From Membranipora membranacea (Eukaryota > Bryozoa > Gymnolaemata > Cheilostomatida > Membraniporidae), in NCBI GenBank assembly GCA_914767715.1, contig OU612074.1, positions 23,238,062-23,298,061 on the forward strand: DNA of 60,000 nt, written 5' to 3'. This document shows positions 1 through 11,218 of the stretch, piece by piece (within the stretch, counting starts at the first letter, position 1; every line of letters starts with the position of its first letter). A model generated the notes under the pieces. That model had not been told where the DNA came from. It ran no database searches and worked only from the letters and a program-made list of their open reading frames with translations. Both the position numbers and the translations under genes were made by a program.

Positions 1-189
1 TACGAAGAAGCCATGACTATCAAAGATAAGATCTAATTGCAGTCTGTGGACTAGATTTTTGTGTCATCTGGTGTGATCTGAGCAGCATGTTGCTGAAAGC
101 ATTATCGGGGCATTGTATTGACATGTATTTGGTTTATGGTCCATGAAGGAATCATCAAGTTTTTCTAACCAGCCCCGAGTCCCACTCAC
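1..189 (-). other. Intron 13 of M13 copy A (partial)
   Basis: This stretch lies downstream of the donor at 188-189. The next expected exon, encoding the PAG.LQPPFW segment as at 13396-13447 in copy B, is not found in these bases, so it must lie beyond the left edge. Confidence 0.6.
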
Positions 190-3100
190 CGATTGTATTC
201 AGTTCATCGTGATAGTAAGCATCAATCACAGCTGGTGCTACAAACCATCTGTCTCGTTTTACAGGTTCAGTGATCTTCTTTAATGATTTCTTCTCTACCC
301 ACTTCAGCCAGTTTAGATGGTTATGGAAATATGTATCGGCCTCAAACTCCAGCTAGTAGATGAGAGAACATTCCATCAAATATAACCAGTAGATCTAATT
401 TAACAAATCTTGCAGAAAATTGAGATGCACAGTTTTTATTTTTTATTTCTTTACAAAAAGATCCAATAACCTTCAAAAATAACTTTGTGTCAAAAAGAGA
501 CACCCCGATCATTCAGACTCACCCCATCATATCTCAATCGTAATGCAGTATCGTTGTGTAGCCAGTCTGGATAACCAATATGATTATTCATTTCAGCAAG
601 CTAAAACAGATGAAGATGTCATAATACAAAATCAGCTCATCAGATGAGATGTTAGTCTCTATCAGATCACTGAATGATTCCCCATGGGCATTCATAACAT
701 TTTCTGGTATCACAACATAGTTATGAAGATGTTCTTTATGATAATTATTTTGAAACAAGGGATCATTTTTGCCTTCAAAAGTTTTATAATCAAAGGCGTC
801 AGAATATCACTTCACGCTCATACAAGCAGAGTCTCTGGGGTGAATTAACCTAAGAACTAAATTTGAATAGCCTACATATCCCGTTGATGTCCAGGGGTGG
901 GTACTCAATTGCCCACATGGTTCAAAACATTCACACAATATAACATCCTGGCTGCCAACAATTATTAACACTCAATGAGGATCTGTTACCTTTTCTCTAG
1001 CTAGCATCTTAGTTGCAGAATCCATCCAGTCTGTCTGAGACAGATGTCCATCAAAAGCTTTCCTCACTTCTTTGGTCATTGCAGCCATCTTGACATGGGA
1101 AAAAATGTGATGAACAGTAAAATACAGGCCTGTAGTTCTCGGGGAGGCAGGTAGGCAGTGTCCCCTCTAGAAAGCTAAATGCAGTGGCCCTAAAACACTA
1201 TAATTGAATAATCTATGTCAGAATCGGCTCCTCCCGGATTGCCTTTTGCTAACTATATTGGGTATAAGCTTACAGCTTCTGCAACCCTCCATTGATGCTC
1301 CAGATTTGCCTCAGACTTTTGCCTCCCCTACCCTTTTTTTTTTAAAACAACCGCCCTGAAATACCTGGTATTTAATTGAATACAATGGCATTCAATAATA
1401 TATAAGGTGGTGATTTTGTCATGAAATAGACAGTGTGAGCAAAAATCAAAGCTGATGTAATCGTTTCTTACTAATTGACAACCAAATGATAATGGATTTA
1501 ACTTTAAACACATTAAAAAATCATAGTTTATAGATTAATCATAATAATTCTGTTAAATATCTTAAAGAGAATTTGCTTAGGATAATATTAGATAACTTAC
1601 AGCTATTTTGGAGTCCTCTTTGAAGTATTTGTCGACAAATAATCTCCCGACAGCGTATCCCAGAACATCATTCACATAGTTGACACAAGATAACCAGCGT
1701 GGTGGTTCTTCTGGGATTGAATAGGCTACCTAATTTAAGAAGATATAAAATTTCACGGTTGATTTGTTTAAAGGTCTGTATTTATAATACTACCCAACTT
1801 CAATCGTCTAAGACACTTAAAATGTTTTTAGGATCAATAATAATCTGAGTCAAAGAGGGTTCTGAATTGAAAGTTGGGCAAACATATGGTAGTCCACCAG
1901 TATTCATTGTCATATATTACACAGGTATGGCTAGGATGAATATTGATGAATCCATTTATGAGATTTTCTACTAAGAAAAAAATAACTTGACTTACTCTAT
2001 AAAACTTATTCTCAATGTCTATGAGTGCTTGAGGTAGATTGGTAATCCTGTATTCTGTGATTCGCCACACCAGATAATTAGCCAGAACTCTTGGTGGTGT
2101 AACTGCTACTCTTTCTGCCATCTTTCTCAGGAAGTCAGGGGCATAGACCACTACCTCTGTGTCTTCAACAAACTTGAACTCCGTATCAACAAAGAGTAGA
2201 TTCATGTACTGCATCCAATCAAACTGTTAAAATAAACCAAGATTGTTTTTAAACTTTGTCTTGTAAGAGATCTGAGTGAGCTCCGATGATGCAGGTGATG
2301 GTCATACCAACTGAAAATGTAGTGATGTTGAAAGTTGCTGGAATATTATTCAGAGCCAGGACTTAACCTGAAGTGAGAGTTGTGGACTCCACAAACGATT
2401 GCACTATTACTCTGTATCTGATTTTAATCGATACATCTTGACCACTTGAAAAGATTTGTGGACGATATCATGAGTATTATAAGTAGAGCTGAGCTTGTTC
2501 CAACCTTGTCAGAGATATTTGAGTACAGCTCTGAGACTTTGTATCTGTTATATAGGGCAGGTAAATCTCTTCTTTCCTCCGCCGTCATGGAAATCTGAGA
2601 AAATAAAGAAATAACTTACTCAGGTAGTTGCAGTTGACAATTGGCCAAGAAATTGAAGAGCTTGTGACATTGATCTATGCACTGAAATTTGTTGGATGAA
2701 CCCTCAATCAACAAGGAAATACTGAAAGCTCTCAGATCAAAAATTCAAAATCCGATCAGCTGATGGGGCAGTAGGCCATGTGGTAACACCGATGAACTGA
2801 AGTAAAGATCACAAGGGCGCACAACCACTCAAACTATACTACTCCCTTAGAAATTAGCTACAACCTGTATATGTTTTCATTCATGTGGTACGGTTTGAGG
2901 TTGATGTAAGGAAGCGGACAGCAGTAACTGATACTTACATTAGCCATGTACGTCTCAAACTCCATAACATCGTTGACATCTTTGTCAACAGTTGCCTCGT
3001 CAGCCCCCAAATACACTGCTATATCTCTGATGAAGTTTGTGTATGCGTTCTTCTCTTTACTGAACTCAGGCTCCAGGTAATTATCTCTGTGTCCTAAGCC

Positions 3101-6100
3101 GAACCTAAACTGATCCAACTGCAAATCAAGAAGAAAGTTTCATGGAGAAAATTGACAGCAAGAAGTTCTAAACAATAAAGTTAAGGCCGAGACAATATGT
3201 TTTCCTGAATCAAGAGACGACAACAATAATGATAATATTGCTGCCTGTCAGTGTTGACAATGACTGGCACTGATGCTCCGTTTGACAATGATTGGCACTG
3301 ATGCTCCGTTTGACAATGACTGACACTGATGCTCCGTTTGACAATGACTGGCACTGATGCTCCATCTTTGGAAGTGTTTTTTTATAGTGACGGCTAGGTT
3401 TCCAAGTCATTAGTGCCACTCTTCAACCACTGACAGCCTTAACCCAGCATGAAACATAGAGCTACAAGGCTGGAGCTGCAGTGGATGGTGACAGCAAGAA
3501 GTTACAGACTTTAAGTCTTCAACTCCTTGGTGACAGCGTCCACCTGTATGGAGCTATACCATACATGTTGTTGTGCATACAGAAGACCTCCATTATTTTG
3601 AGTCTTGATTCAAAGGGACTATGTGATCAGTCAAAGAGAAAAGGACTTTTGGTAACGGATAGGATTCAAACCCACACCCGGCTGGTCAACGGGCAGACGC
3701 ACTTACCACAGAACCAAACTGTATTGGACTTTGCCTTTGTAAGTTGTCTATATATTTATCGAACAAACCTGCGCTATATTATTTTTGGTGTCTCCGAAAT
3801 CGGCAGACACCCGTAAATATACCAGATACTCATTACTTAGAAGTCTCAGCTCACTCAGTGTGTATAACAGGTCAAACTCGGTCTCGTTCCAGGTGGGGTC
3901 TGTAAGGGGCCAGCCACCTAATTGGGTGTGTAGTTCACGAAGAGGGGTAACTCCCAATTCTTCTATTTTATCTGCAATGGAGACAAACAAATTGAAAATA
4001 GGGCTTCATTAGATAGTAACATATACTGAATTTAAGAGAAAAAAGCTTAAATACATAATCAGCTTTACACACTCAAAGTCCAATTATCTTTTTCGATAGA
4101 TGGTAAACAATTAAAATTTAAGTATTCTATAGCGGTCCAAAAGAGAATCAATGTGCATCGATCAATCTTTGGAACCAAATGGTGAAGATTTCATAACATT
4201 CTCAAAGCATTATTATGGCCTGGCAAAAATTTTAGATTATCATGTTCAAAGGCCTGGAACTAAATCAAATTCAAAGCTCACATATGCCAAACATCTAACC
4301 TAAATATTGTCAATATCAAGTATTTTCTCATAAAGTTTAAAATAGCAATTTTCCCGGATTAACCTGAAAAATTAATTAACTTTAACCAATATTTAGCACA
4401 AGTTATAAAGTAACTCACCTTTATTGACACAAGCCTGGTACATGTCTTTAGCCTCTAACATTGGTTTAGGATCCCAGGGATCGTGGTCGGCCTCCAATAA
4501 ATCTAAATTAGATAAGATAAGATAGCTTTTATTGGAAAATTTTATCACAGACAAGTTACAATGGAATTGAGGAGGCTCTTTTGATGTTCATACAATCACC
4601 ATTTAAATTTTGAATGCTACTTGGAATTATAAAACTGTTCACAAATATCTCAGTTCTGGACTTCAGCATGAGATAGAGCGACCTGGCAGTGTAACAGCAA
4701 TGATGTAAAATATGAGTGTAATGATATTGTAGTTTTACAGTTGTCATATTTCAATTTGGACAAGTTATAGTTCAGACGACAGGTGCCAGATTGGTATCAC
4801 CAGATCGTAATTGGCATACTCATGCTAAACATCCTGGTTAGGTCTTATGATTTGTCTATATGTGCTGAAGCACGAGGTCGAATGCCATGTTTGATATTAG
4901 AATAGAGTTGTTGTTGATTTTGTAATTAATGGCTATCTGTGATGACTAGAAAATCAATTTTAAAATGTTCTGTGACTCCACCTGCATGAATACAGGTTCC
5001 CCCAGTATTCAATCTATGCTATCATTTTGTAAATAAAATTTTGAGGCGATAAGTGGAACAAAACAACAAAAAGCCGATAAGTCTTAATTTTTATGCTTTA
5101 TAATATTTTAAGTTGATTGTTATCAAAATTGCCATGACAGGCACTTTTTCATTTGGTTTATCATCGAATTCGGTTAATCTTGTGAGCATTTGAATAATGA
5201 ACAATAACTATTACTGTACAATTTTTCTCTCTCTTCCCACAAGCTCAAATTCTCAAAAATACCAATAATTTTAATAATCGGTATTAATCGGTATTTTCAT
5301 ATGACAGCAATGGTGAAATGGTCACAGTCCCATAACACTCGCATCATCAAATCCTCATCATGATAGAATAATATGTATCATTTTGGAAAAAGAGCAGTCA
5401 TTCCCGACCACACAAATGGACGGGCCTTTGAATACTGAGCCCACATACTTTTTTCCTCATTCGCCAACAAACTCCCTCTTCCCCATGAAAAAACACAGGA
5501 CGATTTAGACCAGAGAGGGATTTAATTGGACAAACCAAGTATAAAATTTCCTTTCAAAATCAAACATTTCAAATATGATAATTGTTTGGGTAGCCCGAAA
5601 CACTATTATTGTCTTGATGGTGCTTAGGACAAAGTAATGATACAGTAGGATTCAGGGAAAAATAATGCTTTGTTGAATATTGCTTGAAAAACCACAAAGA
5701 AATGAAAGGACTAATTTCCTGTTCAACGGTTTAAGATTCGCTTACCCCTTAGTTGTACCGCCATTTCATCGTCGAGCTCACTGAACTTCGAATATGAAGA
5801 TTTGTACTCCGGTATTACTGTCTTATCTATCCAACCTCCGCAGGAATGCTTATAGAAATCATCACACGGGTCAACACTTCTGTCGAGACCAGTGAGTATC
5901 TTGCTTGCTAAAAACAAACATGGAAAGAGTAATCACTAAAAAACCCGGCAAAGCAATGCTAACGCCAAAGCTACCGCAAAGTTGGATGCCATAACGCCAC
6001 CAACAATGAAACACCTCATTGCCTCAATGCTGATGTTTCATATTGTGTCTGGTCTAGGTTTGTTATTAAGTCTAAAAGAAAGACATTACGTCTGTGACAT

Positions 6101-8548
6101 GGCCCTTATCAGGTGACATCGTCTATTTTTGCTGGATTTTCCACATGGTATGATTTCTGTCTTCTCAATCAAGATTCAGAGATTCAAAATGGTCTCAGAT
6201 TGGACAAGCTCTGATCGGCTGGGTGGAGTAAAAGATCGATCAGAGCCAAGACATTGGCTAAGGTTAGACTGATTCATTCTGCTTCCTTACCGAGATCCTA
6301 TTATGCCACAAGGAGAATAAGCATGAAAAGCTAGTAAATCATAACTGTCCTCAACACACAAATTTCTCACAGCCGCAATTTTGACACGAAATGTCAGATT
6401 TCCTAACATTTCAAAGAGTAAACTTATGGTTGCCTGTTGACTGATGACTGGCCTGTTGCTGGTGTGCTTGCAGTTATTTGTTATTTGATGAATATATTTT
6501 CAATTATAAACATAACAGAGTTTCTCTATCTCTAGCATCAAACTGAAGGATCTAATTGCAATTGTAAAAACAATAATTGAGTTAGTACAAGTATCACAAT
6601 CACTCAGCAGCAGTTAAGCCAATTGACAGCTGAGAGCAACCAAGTGCAAACCTAGCCCTGTTCACTCGGCCACAGGTTTTGGTTATTTTGGTTTTGTAGG
6701 TGGCCATGTATTGTTCGGCATAGTATCGGTAGTTGTCTTCTGCTGTTTTAGGTCTAATCTTCACCACTTTGAGCTTTGACTTTTTTTCTGTTCCATGGGC
6801 ATGATCATGGTCTCACTCATGGGTGTTTTAAATTTTACATTTTCACATTATTACTGCATTATTTAGTGCAATCAGCTTATTGATATTTATTTTGAATATG
6901 ATACATGACAAAGTTAATTATTTCCCATGGAACAGAGAAAAAGTCAAAGCCCAAAGTGGTGAAGATTAGAGCTAAAACAGCAGAAGACAACTACCGATAC
7001 TATGCCAAACAATACATGGCCACCTACAAAACCAAAAAAACAAAACCCGTGGCCGTGTGAACAGGGCTAGTGCAAACCAGGTTGCCTTCGAATTTACCAG
7101 TCATGATGTAGTCTTGTCTTGCTTAATCTGCAACATTCAGCTTTTTAGACTGTATTATTCTAGTTGTATAAGTATGAATGCTTCCCTTTGCAGTCTCATA
7201 TGGATCATGACAAAGCATTTAAAAATCGTTTTTCTGTCATCTGTTTCTGTTATCAAAACAAATCAAGGGTAAATTAATCTTAATCGAATGACAATAGCTA
7301 TCAACGTAGATATTAAATTCTCATCAGATCAGCGCCATGATGTCAATGACACATCATGGTGTTTCCTTGTAGAGTTGGTTCACCCTAAGTTGATTTATCT
7401 GACATTCCGTGTGAGCTGCTAGTTCTCAAAATGCCTTGATGCATAAAAATTTCGAGCCCATATGTGTGCCTTTGTGTGTGGAGGTATGTATGTATGTGTG
7501 TGTGGGGAGAAAAGAGCAGAGTTCACTCTGAACAGCCTTCTAACTTTCATTTGAATGAGCACTGAACATATCCATCAATATATGCCATGAAACTGATGTA
7601 TACCACAGGATATTAGTGATAATTCCTGCCCTATAAGATACACAAGAAGTGACTGTAGTATTGTATTTGACTTTTCACTCACCTGCGTTTGCGCAAGCTT
7701 CTGTTATACACACATCCGACTCTCCTCCTCTCCCTTCAAATAAAGTGTTATGGAGAAAACAATCAACTTCATATAATAATGATTGGCAAAAGACAACAGC
7801 TATGATTTCCGGCCTAAAGGATTAGACGCTTTTGCAAAGGGGAAAAGATTAGAGCCAACCAAGACCTTGAGGCCTGAAGAAGGTTAACAATATATTTCAA
7901 CTCACAAAACTCAGAACACTTAGTTTAGCCCAAAAAATCACATGACCATGAGATAAGGCTGTAACATAACAGCCTTGAGCTATTCTTAGCTTGATGATGT
8001 ACTGTAATTTAAATTAATTAAGACTCACCTGCAGTTTGTGCGGCTATGTCTGGAAGCTTTCCTGCTTTTCCCCTGGAGGCCAGTGCTATGACAAGTGCTA
8101 AAGAAATTATGAATAGCACAATGGCTGCTGCCGAAGCGGCAATGAAGTACTTAGTAAATATCTTCGGCCTCTTCTCCCCATCTAGCCTACAATGATTAAA
8201 TTTCTTTCAGAACATCAAGAGACAAAAAAGTATTCAAGGACTCCGAATATTCAGAATACATCCTCCCTGTTCTTTGTAAGCTGCAGGGGGGAGGGATTAC
8301 CAAACAAGATGCTGTTTAGCAGATAGCTGTACTACTGGTAAAAATACATTTTCTGTTTGTACAGCATGGTTGCAATGGTTGTTTCCATATAATGTTAATT
8401 TACCTGCAAATTACCTGCAAATTGTAGTGAGAAAAAACAAGTATTTATTCTTATTATCACAAATATAATAATACAACTATTAATAATAGTACTTATTTAT
8501 TCTAATAATGTATTACTTGGCAGTGGATGTGCTGAGTGTGCCGTCCAT
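190..8548 (-). CDS. M13 (neprilysin/ECE-like) metallopeptidase, copy A, 3' end outside window
   Basis: This is a type II membrane zinc-endopeptidase-like protein of family M13. Thirteen coding exons are seen: 8517-8548 (ATG), 8029-8186, 7683-7733, 5746-5907, 4419-4502, 3769-3971, 2939-3118, 2505-2594, 1996-2223, 1601-1729, 990-1088, 523-600 and 190-352. They splice in frame to about 552 residues. Exon 1 starts MDGTLSTSTA. Exon 2 holds a basic stretch and one membrane helix (about residues 26-48). Exon 3 gives CITEACA and exon 4 DPCDDFYKHSCGGW, both hallmarks of the M13 N-terminal domain. Exon 12 has GYPDW and exon 13 [10 protein letters not shown], the position of the substrate-binding NA[FY]Y motif, here with Asp for Asn. 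The zinc-site exons (14 onward) lie left of base 1, so activity cannot be judged. Two splice sites are weaker than in copy B: the donor after exon 8 (GTTGGA) and the acceptor of exon 11 (TCAAG). It is a tandem paralogue of the gene at 11219-23970. Confidence 0.9.
1125..1358 (-). mobile_element. Short hAT-like MITE, copy 1
   Basis: This 234-bp element in intron 10 of M13 copy A is homologous, in reverse orientation, to the element at 41952-42177. It ends in CAGGCCTGTA and CCGCCCTG, close to the CAGGGCCGTA termini of the other copy. A possible short target duplication (AAATA) flanks it. Both copies contain the block GGGGAGGCAAAAGTCTG and the block GATTATTCAATTA. No coding capacity is seen. The hAT-like label rests only on the CAGGG-type ends and is tentative. 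Confidence 0.6.
3261..3363. repeat. 28-bp tandem repeat, about 3.7 copies
   Basis: The unit is 28 bp, begins TGACTGGCACTGATGCTCC, and ends TTTGACAA. Copies start at 3261, 3289, 3317 and 3345, the last incomplete. They differ by one or two bases. The array lies in intron 6 of M13 copy A. It is open in one minus frame only because of the repeat and is not part of the spliced gene. Confidence 0.85.
3648..3718 (-). mobile_element. tRNA-derived SINE head
   Basis: On the minus strand there is an A-box-like TGGTAAGTGCG followed about 30 bases later by a B-box-like GGTTTGAATCC, the internal RNA polymerase III promoter arrangement of tRNA genes and SINEs. The flanks do not fold into a complete tRNA with acceptor stem and CCA region, so a SINE head is more likely than a functional tRNA. 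The body may run on toward about 3430. It lies in intron 6 of M13 copy A. Confidence 0.5.
6652..7070. mobile_element. Fold-back MITE with about 165-bp inverted arms
   Basis: The two ends are near-perfect inverted repeats of about 165 bp each: CTAGCCCTGTTCAC... at the left and ...GTGAACAGGGCTAG at the right, with matched inner sequence down to the CCATGGAACAG region. The exact 7-bp sequence TGCAAAC sits on both sides (6645-6651 and 7071-7077) and looks like the target-site duplication. The loop between the arms is AT-rich and noncoding. The element lies in intron 3 of M13 copy A. A short relative occurs at 43898-43973. Confidence 0.85.
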
Positions 8549-11218
8549 GATGATAATCTGATTGGATCAACTTCTCTATGATACTTTTCTTCTTTGAGCC
8601 CACTTCCTCTCAATGCAGTTCACCCAAACACTGAGCTAAATACAGAAACTGTAGCGATATTTAATGTCTGTTGGCTTGACTGAACTGTACTGAGGTCTGC
8701 TGGTAAATGGAACACCATATAAGGCCTGCGTGGATGTAGTGCCAGCCAATCAAGCCAAGGATTAGTTATTTATTAGGATTTATTATGTGTTACAGGATGA
8801 TCTTGTATTAAAACAAAATTTGCATAGTAATGTCAAATGAATACTTTATATTCAGAATATCTCCCCAGATTGCAATTTTCTTACAATTATGATAAAAAAT
8901 TAGCCTTCGTCCTACCACCATTCCTAGCGAAGAAGTTACACTGCTGTATTCAGAGAATGAGTTACAGCCATTGGCTTAATATACTCCCTAGACAGGACAA
9001 TTCACTGCTCAAAATATGTCCCACTTAAATATATGACATGATGCAATTAGTTTTACAAGCAGGAGATTGGTAAAACATTGCTAAGGTTTCTGGTCTTTAT
9101 CTCCACACTTTATTGAGGCTTTTTTTAACATGAAATTGCGGCCTACTCTTCAGATGATGATCATGACTGGCCAGATATAGCCCAGCAGTAGCTATGTTTG
9201 GTTTTTATTCTGGTACAGAATATAATGAGATTAGACATAGTCACATCCTGCCTGCGCAACAATTTTTGGATTAAGATCAATCCAATATTTATGTCATTTG
9301 TTGGCATTGTCAATAGTAAACAGCGTCAGAACTGGATGTGCTTACAGGTATAGAGTGAAAGTGTAGAGGAAGAAGTGATAAGAGATAGCGAATAAACACC
9401 GTGGCCTTGATTGATGCCCTTTAGTTCACTCGGTTCTTATTTTTTATTGGTTTGGCGAGGGACTCAGCTAAAAAAGCTATAGCTAAGAATAGCTAACAGG
9501 GATTTATTTCAGGCTTCCTCGACCTATACCCAGAGAGAGCGGTGTGAAAAAAATAGATATTACAACAAAACACGTCACCATCTGAGAATATGGGGCTATA
9601 TCTAATGCTGACACTACCAGAGGAAATGGGATGGAAGCACAGTGACTCTAATAACTCCCAAAACTGGAAAACAAATTCAAGAATCCCCCCAAATGAGTAC
9701 CTGCATGCAGTTGGTGAAAAAATTGTTTTGCTGTTCCTTGACTCAGCCTAGAGTTGCCCGCTCATATGCATCACAGCTGCTCACAAGCACAAACATTGGC
9801 GACCTGCAATATATCTTTGTCGGTTTTATAGCTAAGGGTAGTAGTATGAATAATGGCTATGGGTATAAAATCCCTTTGACAACGACTCTGTAAGGCAGCA
9901 TTAAACAGTAATCACCGTCGAGTATGCTGCAGTACCTTGAGAAGCTAGAGATGTCGGCAGGGACCCGCCTTGATCAAAGCTGAATATTTTATAAATAATT
10001 TGTGATGAGAATTATTCACTATTGAATGAAAATAATGTAACTGCAACAATATGAATAATATCAATGATCATAACAGGAAATGTTCCCTGCGATTATCACT
10101 TGAATTGACATTTACTGACGATGTCGATATCACAATGATAACCTTAAAGAACCTTAACGGCATTGATGGAAATAAGTCTACGGAAAAGGCCAATAGATTC
10201 AGACTACAGTACTGAAGTATGATGATTTTAATCTATTTGTCACATATCCTAGCTTCCTCATACATACTCAGGAACAACAGCTATCAATATCATATATTCT
10301 TTCCCATGAAGCGACAATAAGATTTGCAGTGCGCAAGCAATTGAAGCTGGGCAGACTGGTTTTGTTCAGTCATAGTCAGGAATCAGTTTAAAGAAATCAA
10401 TGATAATGGTGGTGGTGCTTAGATCTGGCTCATCCAACAAAATATTTGTGATATTGTCTATATTTTCCTAAGAAGACAACTTATCAATACCATCTTGTGC
10501 AGAAAGGTCTTTTTAATACACTCACCGATGGGGCTGGATAGGGGCTGATATCATGCCCAGCATCCCTTGAGTTTTTACATTAATTGATTAATGGATAACA
10601 GCAATTTATGACCTACTGCACAAACTGATTATGTCATATCGTGTATTTAAGTGGGACAGTTTGTAATGCTATTAGCCTGTAAGGATTTCATTAAGGGTTT
10701 CCTAGCTATTACAAGCTCATCGAAGGGGAGGACTAATTAAGGAATACTGGACACAACAAATGGTAATTGTTATTTTTTGTTGGTTTGTTGTAATTTTATA
10801 TTACTCCAGCAAATATGAAGTATTTTGTGCACTCTTTATTAACTGTGGAGAACACGAAAAAAAATTTCGTTAAGTATCAAAAATGTTCATAAAAATTAGA
10901 TTACAAATGACAGTATAGAAATAGATCCAAAAAAGTGAGGCTCCAAGCAACATATATCAGTTGAACTAGTATATCTGGCGAGTTTCGGATATAAAAAAGT
11001 ATGCTACATAAAAAGGTGCCTGCTGGGAATTTGAATATTTTATATAAAATGGCGAAAAGTAGGAATAAGACACCTGTTTGATGTCTACATAAGTGTGCTA
11101 TGACAGAGCAGGCAGGTAGTGAGTAAGTGAGTTTTGTTGATGATACGTATCCCCGTCTCAGCATTTGAGGAATGCCGCTTGCATATAATACCATTTCTCT
11201 TGCTGTCGTGTGCAAGCC
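8549..11218. other. Intergenic spacer between the two M13 genes
   Basis: About 2.7 kb separates the ATG of copy A from the stop codon of copy B, and both genes read leftward. The spacer should hold the promoter and 5' UTR of copy A and the 3' UTR of copy B. A minus-strand AATAAA at 10835-10840 is a candidate polyadenylation signal for copy B. Short open frames here (for example at 9642-9893 and 10901-11215) show no recognisable protein features. Confidence 0.5.
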
